Shown here in pieces: positions 1-8,627 of a stretch of DNA of 64,000 nucleotides. Position 1 is the stretch's first letter, and each line of letters begins with the position of its first letter. The notes beneath the pieces were generated by a model that was given only the letters and a program-made list of their open reading frames with translations, ran no database searches and was not told where the DNA came from. Source of the stretch: an uncultured Clostridia bacterium (lineage in GTDB: Bacteria; Bacillota; Clostridia; Christensenellales; Aristaeellaceae); contig CAMVEB010000011.1 in the NCBI GenBank assembly GCA_947166385.1, positions 36,903 to 100,902 on the forward strand, read 5' to 3'. Made by a program: the position numbers and the translations under genes.

Positions 1-547
1 GCGCGATCGCCATGCTGTAGAGCACCAGCCCGACAATATCATCCAGCGCTACAACCTGCAGCAGCGTTTCCACAAAGTCGCCCTTCGCTCCGGTCTGCCG
101 GATCGTCATCATCGTGGAGGCCGGCGCGGTGGCTGTCGCCAGCGCGCTGAGCACCACCGAGAAAGCAAAGTTCAGCTTCAGCACAAACTGGCACACCAGG
201 AACACCAGCACCGCCGCACCCAGAGATTCCATGACTGTGATGACAATCACCTTCGGACCGTTCTTCTTCAGCGTGGACACGCGGAAAAACTCGCCGGTCG
301 AAAAGGCGATGAACGCCAGCGCGATATCCGGAAGATAGCCGGTGTTCTCCACAAACGTCGTCGGGATCAGATTCAGGCAGAAGGGCCCCATCAGGATGCC
401 ACCGACAATATAGGCCGTCACATTCGGCAGGCGCAGTTTCTTGGTCACGCGGGTCATCAGGAACCCACAGGAAAGGATCAGCGCCATGGAGATAATAGCC
501 ACCGCGACCGGAGACTGGTCCGGGATCAGTTCAGTCCATTTGGGCAC
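1..547 (-). CDS. Monovalent cation:proton antiporter (CPA2/KefB-like), 3' part missing
   Basis: Partial gene running off the left edge, read leftwards. The visible N-terminal ~180 residues are a run of hydrophobic helices with the CPA2-type segment SALATATAPASTMMTIRQTG and the later LDDIVGLVLYS, in which paired acidic residues sit as in the ion-binding helix of Na+/H+ and K+/H+ antiporters. It should exchange a monovalent cation for protons across the cytoplasmic membrane. I chose the GTG at 547 because GGGGGG lies six bases upstream. An ATG at 595 is in frame, but it touches the -10 of the only good promoter (596-624), so a transcript would hardly include it. Using 595 would add 16 residues. 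Any C-terminal TrkA-N/TrkA-C regulatory domain lies outside the window. Confidence 0.85.
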   Translation of the reverse strand, partial: MPKWTELIPDQSPVAVAIISMALILSCGFLMTRVTKKLRLPNVTAYIVGGILMGPFCLNLIPTTFVENTGYLPDIALAFIAFSTGEFFRVSTLKKNGPKVIVITVMESLGAAVLVFLVCQFVLKLNFAFSVVLSALATATAPASTMMTIRQTGAKGDFVETLLQVVALDDIVGLVLYSMAIA

Positions 548-595
548 GGGCCGCCCCCCTTTTCCCTGTATGTCTTCACTTTGTTTCTTGGCCAT

Positions 596-624
596 ATTTT
601 ACCACTGACTGACGGGAAATGCAA
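596..624 (-). promoter_or_regulatory. Promoter for the antiporter gene
   Basis: Minus strand TTGCAT (619-624), 17-bp spacer, TAAAAT (596-601). The implied start of transcription is near 589, which favours the GTG at 547 as the start codon. Confidence 0.6.
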
Positions 625-642
625 TTCCTCCCGCGAATTAGA

Positions 643-672
643 TTGACAAATCCCGTCTTCCGGTGGAATAAT
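643..672 (+). promoter_or_regulatory. Promoter for the UMF1-type transporter gene
   Basis: TTGACA (643-648), 18-bp spacer, AATAAT (667-672). It is divergent from the antiporter promoter and about 35 bases upstream of the chosen start at 707. Confidence 0.65.
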
Positions 673-706
673 AAAGAAAAAAGATACCGGGGGGAGCGTG
701 GCTTCT

Positions 707-2023
707 ATGGCTTCCGGAAAGCAAAAGCGATTTAACAAAACAGAATGGTCCTGGATCTTCTATGACTGGGCCAACTCCATCTACGCCACCAATATCATGG
801 CAGCAATCTTCCCAATTCTATATTCCCAGATAGCCGGGAAGGGGACACCCGGGGATCATCTCTACGGCTACGCTGTTTCCTTCGCCAATCTGCTGGTGGC
901 CGTGCTGGCGCCGTACCTGGGCTCCATCGCGGACTTTCGCGGGATGAAGAAAAAGCTCTGGCTCGGCTTCATGTTGGCCGGCGTCATCTTCACCGCAGTC
1001 ATGGGCATCGTCGGCAGCTGGCAGCTGATGCTGCTGGGCTTTGTCATCAGCCGTATCGGGTTCAGTGGCTCCTGCATGTTCTATGACAGTTTCCTGACAG
1101 ACGTCACCAAGCCGGAAAAAATGGATGAAGTCAGCTCCTGGGGGTTTGCCATGGGGTACATCGGCGGTTCCACGATCCCCTTCCTGATCTCCATCGGCAT
1201 CATGATCCTGATGAACATGAGCGAACTGAGCATGCGCATCGCCGTGCTGATCGTGCCGGTCTGGTGGCTGGTGTTCTCCCTGCCCTTCATGCGCAATGTG
1301 CACCAGGTTTCCTACGTGGATACTCCGCCAGCTGAGCTGGGCAAGGTTGCGTGGAAGAATACCGTCGGCACCTTTAAAAGCATTCTGAAGAACAAGGCCA
1401 TCCTGTTCTTCTTGCTCGCCTATTTCTTCTATATTGACGGCGTCGATACGATTATCTCCATGGCCACGAAGTACGGTGATACCCTCGGGCTCGGTGCCAT
1501 CGGCATGATTCTCGCCCTGCTGGTCACCCAGCTGGTCGCCATGCCCTGCAGTATTCTCTTCGGCAAGTGGGCGAAGAAAATCGGCACCCTGAAGCTGATT
1601 ACCTTCTCCGTCCTGATGTACGCCTTCATTACAATTGTCGGCTTCTCCATGGGCTATATTGTGGACTTCAGTGCAAGTTTGGGGCTGACTATGGAAAAGG
1701 CCGTCTCCATCAGCCAGGTGCTCTTCTGGATCCTGGCCACCCTCGTCGGAACGGTGCAGGGCGGCATCCAGGCGCTGAGCCGCAGCTATTTTGGCCAGCT
1801 GATCCCGCCGGAGCGAAGCGGCGAATACTTCGGTTTCATGGATATCTTCGGCAAGTTTGCCTGTGTCATCGGTCCCGCGCTCTATGAGCTCTTCTATGGT
1901 CTGACCGGCAAGGCCTGTTTCGGGATCCTCAGCATCATCCTGTTGTTCATCCTCGGCTTCCTGTTCCTGAGCGTCGGCCGGAAGCATTTCCACATCGCCG
2001 AACACGGAGAAGTTCAGGAATAA
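707..2023 (+). CDS. MFS transporter, UMF1/Atg22-like permease
   Basis: A 438-residue polytopic membrane protein with about 12 hydrophobic segments. The N-terminal WSWIFYDWANSIYATNIMAAI is the hallmark of the UMF1 (Atg22-like) branch of the major facilitator superfamily. The loop GSIADFRGMKKK after TM2-3 resembles MFS motif A. The family is thought to export small solutes, possibly amino acids, but the substrate cannot be read from sequence. The ATG at 707 is preferred over the GTG at 698, because the GGGGAG ribosome site (691-696) is 10 bases from the former and only one from the latter. It stands alone, followed by a strong hairpin terminator and a convergent J-domain gene. Confidence 0.88.
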   Translation: MASGKQKRFNKTEWSWIFYDWANSIYATNIMAAIFPILYSQIAGKGTPGDHLYGYAVSFANLLVAVLAPYLGSIADFRGMKKKLWLGFMLAGVIFTAVMGIVGSWQLMLLGFVISRIGFSGSCMFYDSFLTDVTKPEKMDEVSSWGFAMGYIGGSTIPFLISIGIMILMNMSELSMRIAVLIVPVWWLVFSLPFMRNVHQVSYVDTPPAELGKVAWKNTVGTFKSILKNKAILFFLLAYFFYIDGVDTIISMATKYGDTLGLGAIGMILALLVTQLVAMPCSILFGKWAKKIGTLKLITFSVLMYAFITIVGFSMGYIVDFSASLGLTMEKAVSISQVLFWILATLVGTVQGGIQALSRSYFGQLIPPERSGEYFGFMDIFGKFACVIGPALYELFYGLTGKACFGILSIILLFILGFLFLSVGRKHFHIAEHGEVQE

Positions 2024-2039
2024 ATGCAGGCATACCGAA

Positions 2040-2070
2040 AACCGCCGCATCATCTGCGGCGGTTATTTTT
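2040..2070 (+). terminator. Rho-independent terminator between convergent genes
   Basis: A 10-bp perfect stem, AACCGCCGCA / TGCGGCGGTT (2040-2049 and 2055-2064), with a 5-base loop is followed by ATTTTTT. It ends the transporter transcript. The right arm overlaps the last codon of the convergent gene, and the arms also precede a short T-rich stretch on the minus strand, so it may work both ways. Confidence 0.9.
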
Positions 2071-2590
2071 TCCGGATATTCTTCAGGACTTTTTTCATCC
2101 TGCCATGAATGGTGGCCTGCTCCCTCTGAGCCACGACAGCGGCCAGCGCGCCGCTTCGGTATACATTGTTCTCCGGGCTCAGGCGGATCGCCTCCCGAAA
2201 TGACTGGTGCGCGCTGTCATACTGTTCCAGCGCCATCAGCACTTTTCCCTGCATATAATACCAGTCCCCGTCCCGCTTTTCGCTGCGCATCAACTGCCGA
2301 AGCGCAGCCTCCGGATTATCCCGGGCCAGGGATCGCTCCGCCATCAGGATCACTTCCGCAGTGCTCGGCTCCATGCCGGGTTGCTGCGGATGGTTCCGAG
2401 GCGAAGCCAGTCTCAGCGCTTCCTCATAGGCCAGGTTCAGCGCCACCATACGTGTCTGAGCTTCTTCCTTCATGCGCGGATCCTGGATCATATCCGGGTG
2501 GCACTGTTTGACCAGCGCCCGGTAAGCGGCACGGATTTCATCCGGATCCGCCCATCCCTGAAGCCCCAGAACCTCGAACGGATTATTCAT
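2063..2590 (-). CDS. J-domain protein with C-terminal TPR-like repeats
   Basis: 175 residues. The N-terminal ~70 residues are a J domain (NPFEVLGL, then the HPD tripeptide at 31-33), which stimulates the ATPase of DnaK-type Hsp70. The C-terminal half (about 90-165) reads as TPR-like helices (GDWYYMQGKVLMALEQYDSAHQSFREAIRLSPEN), probably binding a client. It lacks the Gly/Phe region and the zinc-finger CxxCxGxG repeats of DnaJ proper, so it is a class C co-chaperone rather than dnaJ. It sits 21 bp downstream of murA on the same strand and may be read from the murA promoter. The specific client is unknown. Confidence 0.88.
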   Translation of the reverse strand: MNNPFEVLGLQGWADPDEIRAAYRALVKQCHPDMIQDPRMKEEAQTRMVALNLAYEEALRLASPRNHPQQPGMEPSTAEVILMAERSLARDNPEAALRQLMRSEKRDGDWYYMQGKVLMALEQYDSAHQSFREAIRLSPENNVYRSGALAAVVAQREQATIHGRMKKVLKNIRKK

Positions 2591-2611
2591 GAACGACTCC
2601 CTTCCGGCTGT

Positions 2612-3877
2612 TTACAGCACCGGTTCACGCCGGATCTCCGCCCCCAGTGAGCGAAGCTTGTCTTCAATATGCTCGTATCCCCGGTCAATATACCCCGGTT
2701 CATAAATTTCAGATGTTCCCCGCGCCATCAGGCTGGCAATAATCAATGCCGCTCCGGCACGCAGATCGGTAGCCGTCATCGGCGCGCTGTACAACTCTGA
2801 AACACCCTCGATAATTGCGGTGCGCCCCATCACGCGGACATGCGCCCCCATCCGGCGGATTTCATCCAGATGGCGGAAACGCTGCTCAAAAATGGTTTCC
2901 GTAACAATACTGGTCCCCTTCGCTGTCGTCAGCAGAGCACTCATCGGCTGCTGCAGATCCGTCGGGAAACCGGGATACACCTGCGTTTTCACATTGATCG
3001 CCCGACGCTGACCGACCACATGCACGCGAATCGCATCATCCTGGTCTGTCACCTTGACACCCATCTCCAGCAGCTTGGCACTCAGCGCGTCCATATGCGT
3101 GGGAATGCAGCCGTTGATGATAATATCCCCGCCGGTGGCGGCTGCGGCAATCATCAGTGTCCCGGTTTCGATCTGGTCAGGAATCACCGCATAGGTGCTG
3201 CCATGCAGATACTGCACGCCGCGGATGCGGATGATATCCGTTCCGGCACCGCGGATCCGCGCGCCCATGCTGTTCAGGAAGTTCGCCAGGTCAACGATGT
3301 GGGGCTCCTTCGCCGCGTTATAAATAACCGTGTTCCCCTTCGCCTTGCAGGCGGCGAGCATCACGTTCACCGTAGCACCAACGGTCACGATATCAAAGAA
3401 AACATCCCCGCCAGTCAACTGTTCGCATTCCGCGGTCAGGATACCGCCGATCTCGCCGGCTTCCGCACCGATAGCCTGGAAGCCTTTCAGGTGTTGATCC
3501 ACCGGGCGCGTCCCGATCTCGCAGCCTCCGGGGGTGGGAATTTTTGCTTTTCCGCAGCGTCCCAGCAGCGCGCCCAGCAGGTAATAGCTGGCGCGCAGGC
3601 GCTGTGCATTGTGGTAGGAGATGGAGATGCCCTCCGCCGGGCGCGGATCGACGCGCATCATCTTCCCCGGTTCATACTCGACCCTGGCGCCCAGCTCCGT
3701 CAGGATATCCGCCAGAGCGTGGACATCCTCGATATCCGGAAGGTTCTCAATGGTGCAGGGCTCATTACACAGCAGGGTTGCCGGGATCACTGCGACGGCT
3801 GTATTCTTCCCGCCGCTGACGCGCACCTGGCCTTCCAGCGCGTGCCCGCCGGTCACAAGCATCCGCTCTTTACCCAA
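2612..3877 (-). CDS. murA: UDP-N-acetylglucosamine 1-carboxyvinyltransferase
   Basis: 421 residues, full family length. It transfers enolpyruvate from phosphoenolpyruvate to UDP-GlcNAc, the first committed cytoplasmic step of peptidoglycan synthesis. Visible signatures are the N-terminal GGKNTAV (Lys24-Asn25 pair) and the catalytic loop PTPGGCEIGTRPVDQHLKG, with the PEP-binding Cys at 119. The start is TTG at 3877: GGGAGGTG lies six bases upstream and the reading frame then opens with the usual MurA N-terminus. The upstream in-frame GTG at 3919 lies inside the -10 box and cannot be used. Many Bacillota carry a second copy (murZ); which paralogue this is cannot be told here. Confidence 0.97.
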   Translation of the reverse strand: MGKERMLVTGGHALEGQVRVSGGKNTAVAVIPATLLCNEPCTIENLPDIEDVHALADILTELGARVEYEPGKMMRVDPRPAEGISISYHNAQRLRASYYLLGALLGRCGKAKIPTPGGCEIGTRPVDQHLKGFQAIGAEAGEIGGILTAECEQLTGGDVFFDIVTVGATVNVMLAACKAKGNTVIYNAAKEPHIVDLANFLNSMGARIRGAGTDIIRIRGVQYLHGSTYAVIPDQIETGTLMIAAAATGGDIIINGCIPTHMDALSAKLLEMGVKVTDQDDAIRVHVVGQRRAINVKTQVYPGFPTDLQQPMSALLTTAKGTSIVTETIFEQRFRHLDEIRRMGAHVRVMGRTAIIEGVSELYSAPMTATDLRAGAALIIASLMARGTSEIYEPGYIDRGYEHIEDKLRSLGAEIRREPVL

Positions 3878-3910
3878 AGAATTCACCTCCCGCGGAATTT
3901 CCTTCTGTCT

Positions 3911-3939
3911 ATTATACACGCTTCCGCCCCTGCTGACAA
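3911..3939 (-). promoter_or_regulatory. murA promoter
   Basis: Minus strand TTGTCA (3934-3939), 17-bp spacer, TATAAT (3911-3916). It lies about 35 bases before the TTG start of murA. Confidence 0.85.
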
Positions 3940-3962
3940 GCCAATGAAATCCTTTGCCCGCA

Positions 3963-3991
3963 TTGACGTGGGAAAAAGAAACAGGTACAAT
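3963..3991 (+). promoter_or_regulatory. Promoter for the small membrane protein / glycosidase-like pair
   Basis: TTGACG (3963-3968), 17-bp spacer, TACAAT (3986-3991), divergent from the murA promoter. The gap to the ATG at 4021 leaves room for a short leader with GGGAGGAAA. Confidence 0.8.
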
Positions 3992-4020
3992 GATTTCTGC
4001 GATACAGGGAGGAAATGCGT

Positions 4021-4236
4021 ATGAACAGAAAGCTGATAGTCCCCGGCGGAATCCTGTGGATTGCCGGGCTGGTGCTGAGCATTGTCGGGATGAATATCCG
4101 GACGGATACCGGGAAGTGGATGGCGATCGTCGGGAATATCCTGTTTCTGATCGGGCTGGGCATCACAGGCGCCGCCTGGATGATGGCCCGCAGGAGTGAG
4201 GAGCAGGCCAGGCAGGAGAAAGAGAAGGAGGCATGA
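4021..4236 (+). CDS. Small two-helix membrane protein, function unknown
   Basis: 71 residues: short basic N-terminus, two hydrophobic helices (about 7-23 and 37-55), then a charged tail rich in Arg, Glu and Lys (RRSEEQARQEKEKEA). The ATG at 4021 has GGGAGG about seven bases upstream; another ATG at 4015 is too close to that site. Only four bases separate its stop from the start of the next gene, so the two are cotranscribed. The tail may bind a partner or the membrane surface. I do not recognise a family. Confidence 0.75.
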   Translation: MNRKLIVPGGILWIAGLVLSIVGMNIRTDTGKWMAIVGNILFLIGLGITGAAWMMARRSEEQARQEKEKEA

Positions 4237-4240
4237 TCCC

Positions 4241-5125
4241 GTGTTCCGGAGATTCCTGTGCGTTTTCCTTTTGCTGGTGGCACTGTTTCCTTTTTCCGCC
4301 GCCTGCGGGGAGGAAGAAGCGCTCCCGCCCGCGGAATACGCGTACAGGGGGCGCGTTGTCTGCTCCTATGAGTCGGAAACGCTGCACTTTTCCATCGAAA
4401 AATGCAGGCCCGGCGGGGCGCTGTGCTACCTGACCAAAATCTGGGTGAGCGATCCTGCCCGGCAGATCCGGAAAGCGACCGCCGAATGGGAAAAGGACAT
4501 CCGCCTGCCCATGACCATCGCCTCCGGGATCGAAGAGGCCCTGCTGGCCTCGAACGCCAGCGGATATGTCAGCCCAACCTATCCCGGCATTCCGGATCAT
4601 TATCCGGGAACCAGTGAGGACTATTATTACACCCCGCTGGGGTCCCTGACCGTGACCGACGGAGAGGTTTTCCGCAACCTGTCCGGCGTTCCCTATTACG
4701 GCCTGACGCTGGAGGCAGACGGGCTCCATATGTACACCGGCGAAGAGAATGAAACCGTGCTTTCCGCTTCCCCGAGGCAGACCTGGGCCTTCTACGAGCA
4801 GTGTGGCATGCAGCGCGACGGGGAAGATCTGCTGCCGAATGAGAAGGAATGGCCCTTCGCCGGGCGGACACACGCGAGAACCGTGCTGGCCCGGGTGGAC
4901 CGTAACAATTATCTGATGCTGCACATCACGCGGGAATATAACTCCGGCCTGACGCTCTATCAGGTTAGCAGCTTTTTATCGAAGAATTTTTCGACCGAAT
5001 GGGTCTATAATCTCGACGGCGGGCCTTCCTCTGCCCTGATGTACCGCCAGCAGCCGGGCCGGAAAATGCGCCTGCTGACCAGAAAAGGCCAGAAGATCGC
5101 GGATATCATCTATTTCACCGACTGA
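4241..5125 (+). CDS. Secreted phosphodiester glycosidase-like protein (NAGPA/DUF2233 family)
   Basis: 294 residues starting at GTG 4241, with AAGGAGG nine bases upstream. It begins with a clear signal peptide (VFRRFLCVFLLLVALFPF), cleaved near SAACGEE. The context is not a good lipobox, so secretion by signal peptidase I is more likely than lipidation. The C-terminal WVYNLDGGPSSALMYR matches the NLDGG(G)SS motif of the phosphodiester glycosidase family, whose known members remove GlcNAc from GlcNAc-1-phosphodiesters; relatives are often linked to wall or exopolysaccharide. It is translationally close to the small membrane protein upstream and convergent with the SH3 gene downstream. The actual substrate is unknown. 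Confidence 0.82.
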   Translation: MFRRFLCVFLLLVALFPFSAACGEEEALPPAEYAYRGRVVCSYESETLHFSIEKCRPGGALCYLTKIWVSDPARQIRKATAEWEKDIRLPMTIASGIEEALLASNASGYVSPTYPGIPDHYPGTSEDYYYTPLGSLTVTDGEVFRNLSGVPYYGLTLEADGLHMYTGEENETVLSASPRQTWAFYEQCGMQRDGEDLLPNEKEWPFAGRTHARTVLARVDRNNYLMLHITREYNSGLTLYQVSSFLSKNFSTEWVYNLDGGPSSALMYRQQPGRKMRLLTRKGQKIADIIYFTD

Positions 5126-5159
5126 TCCGCACCTTCCGGCCCTGCCGTTTCTCCCTGCT

Positions 5160-6008
5160 TTACTCCGCGGCAGCCGCCTGCTGGGGCAGCTCCCCGGTGA
5201 TAAATTTTGTCTGAATAAATCCATGGTATCCGCCCGCATCCACCTCGGCCCATTTTCCCGTTTCGTCCACCAGGTAGATGCTCAGTGGTGTACCCAGCGC
5301 AATCTGCAGTTTTCCCTTGCCTTTGCCCTTCACCACGTCGCCGTAAACCGGCACGGTATCCTCCCCCCGGGTCCGTCCTTTGACGCTGGCCACGCCCGCG
5401 GTGTAAGGGATCTGCATATTCGGCAGAAACTGCAGGTAATCGTTCCACAGGTAGCCGAGGGGATATACATACCCCGCGTTGTCCAGCACGACCTTGGCCC
5501 AGTCTTTGCCGACAGCTACTACCCGGACTACCATGCCCCGTCCGACCCGGCACATGACCAGAGACTTGGTATTCGGTTTGGCGTGCAGTTTCGCCTCGGA
5601 AACCTTGCCGGTCGGTGTAACCACCGCCAGCATCTTATCCTCCGGGGCTTCCGATTCCCATCTTAGCCGCCAGGTTTCCACCAGCTGCTCCGCGTCGTTC
5701 ACCAGAACCATGGAACGGGCCAGGCCCATATAAACCACCTTGGCCTCTGTTTCGTTCCCGGCATCATCCGTGAGGAAAGTCCTGGCTTCCACGCCGTTGC
5801 GGATCGCCGCCTTGGCGATGCCCCGCTGCCATGCGGCATCCCGGTCAACCTGGCTGATCTCTTCCTCAGGCTCCTCCGGGAGCTCAGGAACATAGTCGTC
5901 ACCGCCGACCTCCATGTTGGGAGCCCATATGGCATCAGTATCCGCCAGGGCTGACAATGCCGTACACAACACTGCGACCAGCACCATCCAGGCTATCCCA
6001 CGTCTCAT
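5160..6008 (-). CDS. Secreted protein with bacterial SH3-like domains
   Basis: 282 residues. The ATG at 6008 follows GGAGGAGCTGCCG and opens a signal peptide (MRRGIAWMVLVAVLCTALSALA, cleavage near ALA-DTD). The middle and C-terminal parts hold two SH3-like segments: KLHAKPNTKSLVMCRVGRGMVV with KDWAKVVLDNAGYVYP, and a second ending GKWAEVDAGGYHGFIQTKF. Such domains usually bind cell-wall peptide or glycan. There is no catalytic domain, so it is probably an adaptor or wall-binding protein. It is a monocistronic unit with its own promoter, convergent with the glycosidase-like gene (34 bp between stops). Confidence 0.85.
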   Translation of the reverse strand: MRRGIAWMVLVAVLCTALSALADTDAIWAPNMEVGGDDYVPELPEEPEEEISQVDRDAAWQRGIAKAAIRNGVEARTFLTDDAGNETEAKVVYMGLARSMVLVNDAEQLVETWRLRWESEAPEDKMLAVVTPTGKVSEAKLHAKPNTKSLVMCRVGRGMVVRVVAVGKDWAKVVLDNAGYVYPLGYLWNDYLQFLPNMQIPYTAGVASVKGRTRGEDTVPVYGDVVKGKGKGKLQIALGTPLSIYLVDETGKWAEVDAGGYHGFIQTKFITGELPQQAAAAE

Positions 6009-6039
6009 CGGCAGCTCCTCCTGTCTCATGATTATGTTG

Positions 6040-6069
6040 ATTATCCCATAAAACGACCCGGTTTGTCAA
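6040..6069 (-). promoter_or_regulatory. Promoter for the SH3 protein gene
   Basis: Minus strand TTGACA (6064-6069), 18-bp spacer, GATAAT (6040-6045). The divergent radical SAM gene starts at 6130. Its own promoter is unclear in the AT-rich stretch 6075-6110. Confidence 0.75.
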
Positions 6070-6129
6070 CCATTTTGTAATATTTTCGAAATATTTTGAA
6101 CGTGGAATAACACGCGGAAAGGATCCTCC

Positions 6130-7296
6130 ATGAAGATTTCAAAACAGGATGCCCTGACCTGGTTCCAATTCTTTGCCGACCTTCCGGAGGACGAGCCTCT
6201 CGGCTGCCGGCAGCAGGAAATCGCCCTTGCCGTCTTTGCGCAGATTGAGGATGCCGTGGAGGCTCACCGGGCAGAGATGCTTTGCCGCATTCCCGGGCTG
6301 AAGGCCATCGTGGCGGATCATCCGGAAGGCATCCCCTATACGCCTTCCCTTCCGGCCTGCACGCTGTACCTCGGATCCGCGGATCGTTTCCCCGCCGGCT
6401 GTCGCAGCTGTCTGCTGGGCAGCGGCCTCTCTGCCGTCCGGAAAACCAACCGCTGCAACGCGGCCTGCCCCTTCTGCTATGACTACGGTGTCCTGGATCA
6501 GATTCCCCCCATCGGCGAAGGCCTGTGGGAAATCGGCGGAGGCCGCTACCGGGAAGAGGATCTGGATCTGCTCTTCGCACTGCAGCGGAAGCCGACCGGC
6601 GTCGCCTATGTCTACCTGGAGCCGTTCATGGAGATTGAAAAGTATTACGGCATCATCCGCCGCTTCCATGACGCCGGAGTCCACCAGCATATGTACACAA
6701 ACGGCATCGGGGCCGACGAAGAAAACCTCCGGGCCCTGGGTGAATCCGGGCTGGATGAGCTGCGATTCAACCTGGGAGCCACCGGCTGCTCGGACCGGGT
6801 GATCCGCGCGATGGAAACCGCGAAGCGATTCATCCCACAGGTCGGCATCGAAACTCCTATGACCCGGGAGTTTGACCGTATTTTTCGGGATAAGAGGCGG
6901 ATTATCCTGGACACGGGTATTGATTTTATCAACTGCGCCGAACTCCATCTGAATGAAAACAATCTCCCCAATTATTGGGGAGAAAACATGTACTTCTGCC
7001 GGATGGGCTACCTGAGCCCGGTCTTCAGCCGGGATCTGACACTTTCCCTGATGATGACCGCCGCGGAAGAAAAATGGCCCGTTGCTGTGCACGACTGCTC
7101 CAACCGGACCAAATTTGCCCGGGATCTGAACCTGCGGGCAAAGGAAGGGGGATGGTTCGGCCAGACCAGCTACGGCTGCGAGTTCGAACGCATCCCCTAC
7201 GGGGCATTTCTGCCCGTGCTGCAGGACCCCGCCTTCGCCTTCATTGAGGAAGAACCGCTCCCGCCGGGTTTCCGCCCCGGCGATGTCATTCTGTAA
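6130..7296 (+). CDS. Radical SAM protein of unknown function
   Basis: 388 residues. The cluster motif is C109-x3-C113-x2-C116 (CNAACPFC), preceded by another Cys pair at 91 and 94 (CRSC). Typical radical SAM barrel elements follow, such as VYLEPFMEIEKY and MYTNGIGADEENL, then GLDELRFNLG. It should bind [4Fe-4S] and cleave S-adenosylmethionine reductively. The ~108-residue N-terminus is not a family I know. No substrate gene, precursor peptide or maturase partner sits beside it. It overlaps the convergent lysA by 11 bp. The nearby lysA is probably unrelated metabolically. Confidence 0.87.
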   Translation: MKISKQDALTWFQFFADLPEDEPLGCRQQEIALAVFAQIEDAVEAHRAEMLCRIPGLKAIVADHPEGIPYTPSLPACTLYLGSADRFPAGCRSCLLGSGLSAVRKTNRCNAACPFCYDYGVLDQIPPIGEGLWEIGGGRYREEDLDLLFALQRKPTGVAYVYLEPFMEIEKYYGIIRRFHDAGVHQHMYTNGIGADEENLRALGESGLDELRFNLGATGCSDRVIRAMETAKRFIPQVGIETPMTREFDRIFRDKRRIILDTGIDFINCAELHLNENNLPNYWGENMYFCRMGYLSPVFSRDLTLSLMMTAAEEKWPVAVHDCSNRTKFARDLNLRAKEGGWFGQTSYGCEFERIPYGAFLPVLQDPAFAFIEEEPLPPGFRPGDVIL

Positions 7297-8569
7297 CCGG
7301 TTTATTCGTCTTCTTCAGACATAACGCCTCAGCTGCCGGATCCCCGTCCAGCGTGGCAAAATAATCCTCCGCCCGTTCTGCCCGCCGGATCATCCGGAAG
7401 CTGCCGTCCGCCGTGTGCAGGATCTCCGCGCCGCGCAGCCGGCCGTTGTAGTTGTATCCCATGGCAGATCCGTGGGCGCCCGTATCGTGGATCACCAGCA
7501 GGTCTCCCAACCGGATTTCCGGCAGAGGCCTTTCAATTGCGAATTTGTCATTGTTCTCGCAGAGGCTGCCGGTAATGTCGTAGATATGATCTGCCGGCGC
7601 CTCTCTTTTTCCGCAGACCGTAATGTGGTGGTATGCACCGTACATGGCCGGACGCATCAGATGCACCGCACAGGCATCGACGCCGATATAGTCGCGGTAG
7701 ATCTTCTTTTCGTGCACCGCATGGGTCACCAGCCAGCCGGCCGGGCCCGTCATCCAGCGGCCCAGTTCCGTCTTCACGGCCACACCACCCTCAGGCACCT
7801 CCTCTTCAAAAACTTTCCGCACGCCTTCACCGACAGCCCCGATATCAATCTCCGGCTCCTCCGGCCGGTAGGGAATCCCAATGCCTCCGGAAAGATCCAC
7901 AAATGTGAATCGCAGCCCGCTCCCGACAGCCAGCTCCTTCCCCAGTTTCAGAAGCGCCTTTGCCAGTTCCGGATAATAGCTTCCGTCCGTCGTGTTGGAG
8001 GAAAGGAACGCGTGCAACCCAAAACTGCGGACGCCCAGCATCTTCAGCCGTTCCAGGCCTTCCCGCAGCTGCTCCGGGGTAAAGCCATACTTAGCCTCCC
8101 CCGGGTTGCCCATGATTGTGTTGCCGATGGAAAAATGTCCGCCGGGATTGTACCGGAGGCAGATGCTCTCCGGCACGCCGCCGTGGGTTCGCAGCAGTTC
8201 GATATCCGTCAGGTCGTCCAGGTTGATCCTGGCGCCCAGCGCCCGGGCTTGAGCAAATTCCTCCGGCGGCATCGCGTTCGCGGAGAGGATCACTTCATCC
8301 CCTGAAAAACCGCATACTTCCGCCAGCTTCAGTTCCGTGGCGGAAGAGCAGTCGAGCCCGCATCCCTCCTCCTTCAGGATCCGCAGCACTGCTGGATTGG
8401 GCAGGGCTTTTACCGCAAAGTATTCCCGGAAATCTTCGCACCAGGCAAACGCTTTGTTCAGCGCCCGGGCCCGGTTCCGGATCGTTGTTTCATCGTACAG
8501 ATGAAAGGGGGTGGGATACTGTTCTGCCGCGCGCAGGAAAACTTCGTCCTTGAGTGTGAAATTCGGCAT
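7286..8569 (-). CDS. lysA: Diaminopimelate decarboxylase
   Basis: 427 residues, a PLP-dependent fold-III (alanine-racemase-like) decarboxylase. It removes CO2 from meso-diaminopimelate to give L-lysine, the last step of lysine synthesis. The PLP lysine is K54 in REYFAVKALPNP. GLDCSSATELKLA, the HFSIGN segment and the C-terminal GSLCENNDKFA (the CE(S/N) substrate-contact motif) follow the LysA pattern. The ATG has GGAGGCGG upstream. It is 58 bp downstream of smc on the same strand and has no evident promoter of its own. It overlaps the convergent radical SAM gene by 11 bp. A carboxynorspermidine decarboxylase or other group IV decarboxylase is a less likely alternative. It links to the dapA-dapB-ddh cluster at 40-42.7 kb. 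Confidence 0.9.
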   Translation of the reverse strand: MPNFTLKDEVFLRAAEQYPTPFHLYDETTIRNRARALNKAFAWCEDFREYFAVKALPNPAVLRILKEEGCGLDCSSATELKLAEVCGFSGDEVILSANAMPPEEFAQARALGARINLDDLTDIELLRTHGGVPESICLRYNPGGHFSIGNTIMGNPGEAKYGFTPEQLREGLERLKMLGVRSFGLHAFLSSNTTDGSYYPELAKALLKLGKELAVGSGLRFTFVDLSGGIGIPYRPEEPEIDIGAVGEGVRKVFEEEVPEGGVAVKTELGRWMTGPAGWLVTHAVHEKKIYRDYIGVDACAVHLMRPAMYGAYHHITVCGKREAPADHIYDITGSLCENNDKFAIERPLPEIRLGDLLVIHDTGAHGSAMGYNYNGRLRGAEILHTADGSFRMIRRAERAEDYFATLDGDPAAEALCLKKTNKPVTE

Positions 8570-8627
8570 GGTTCATCCGCCTCCGTGATTTGATTTCATC
8601 ATTTTGATTTCAGGATCGTTGATCCTG

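Noticed and set aside
818..2053. Long open frame (411 codons) on the minus strand
   Set aside because: It lies wholly antisense to the UMF1 transporter gene and its translation is low-complexity Gly/Asp/His/Glu-rich with no start signal; an artefact of codon bias.
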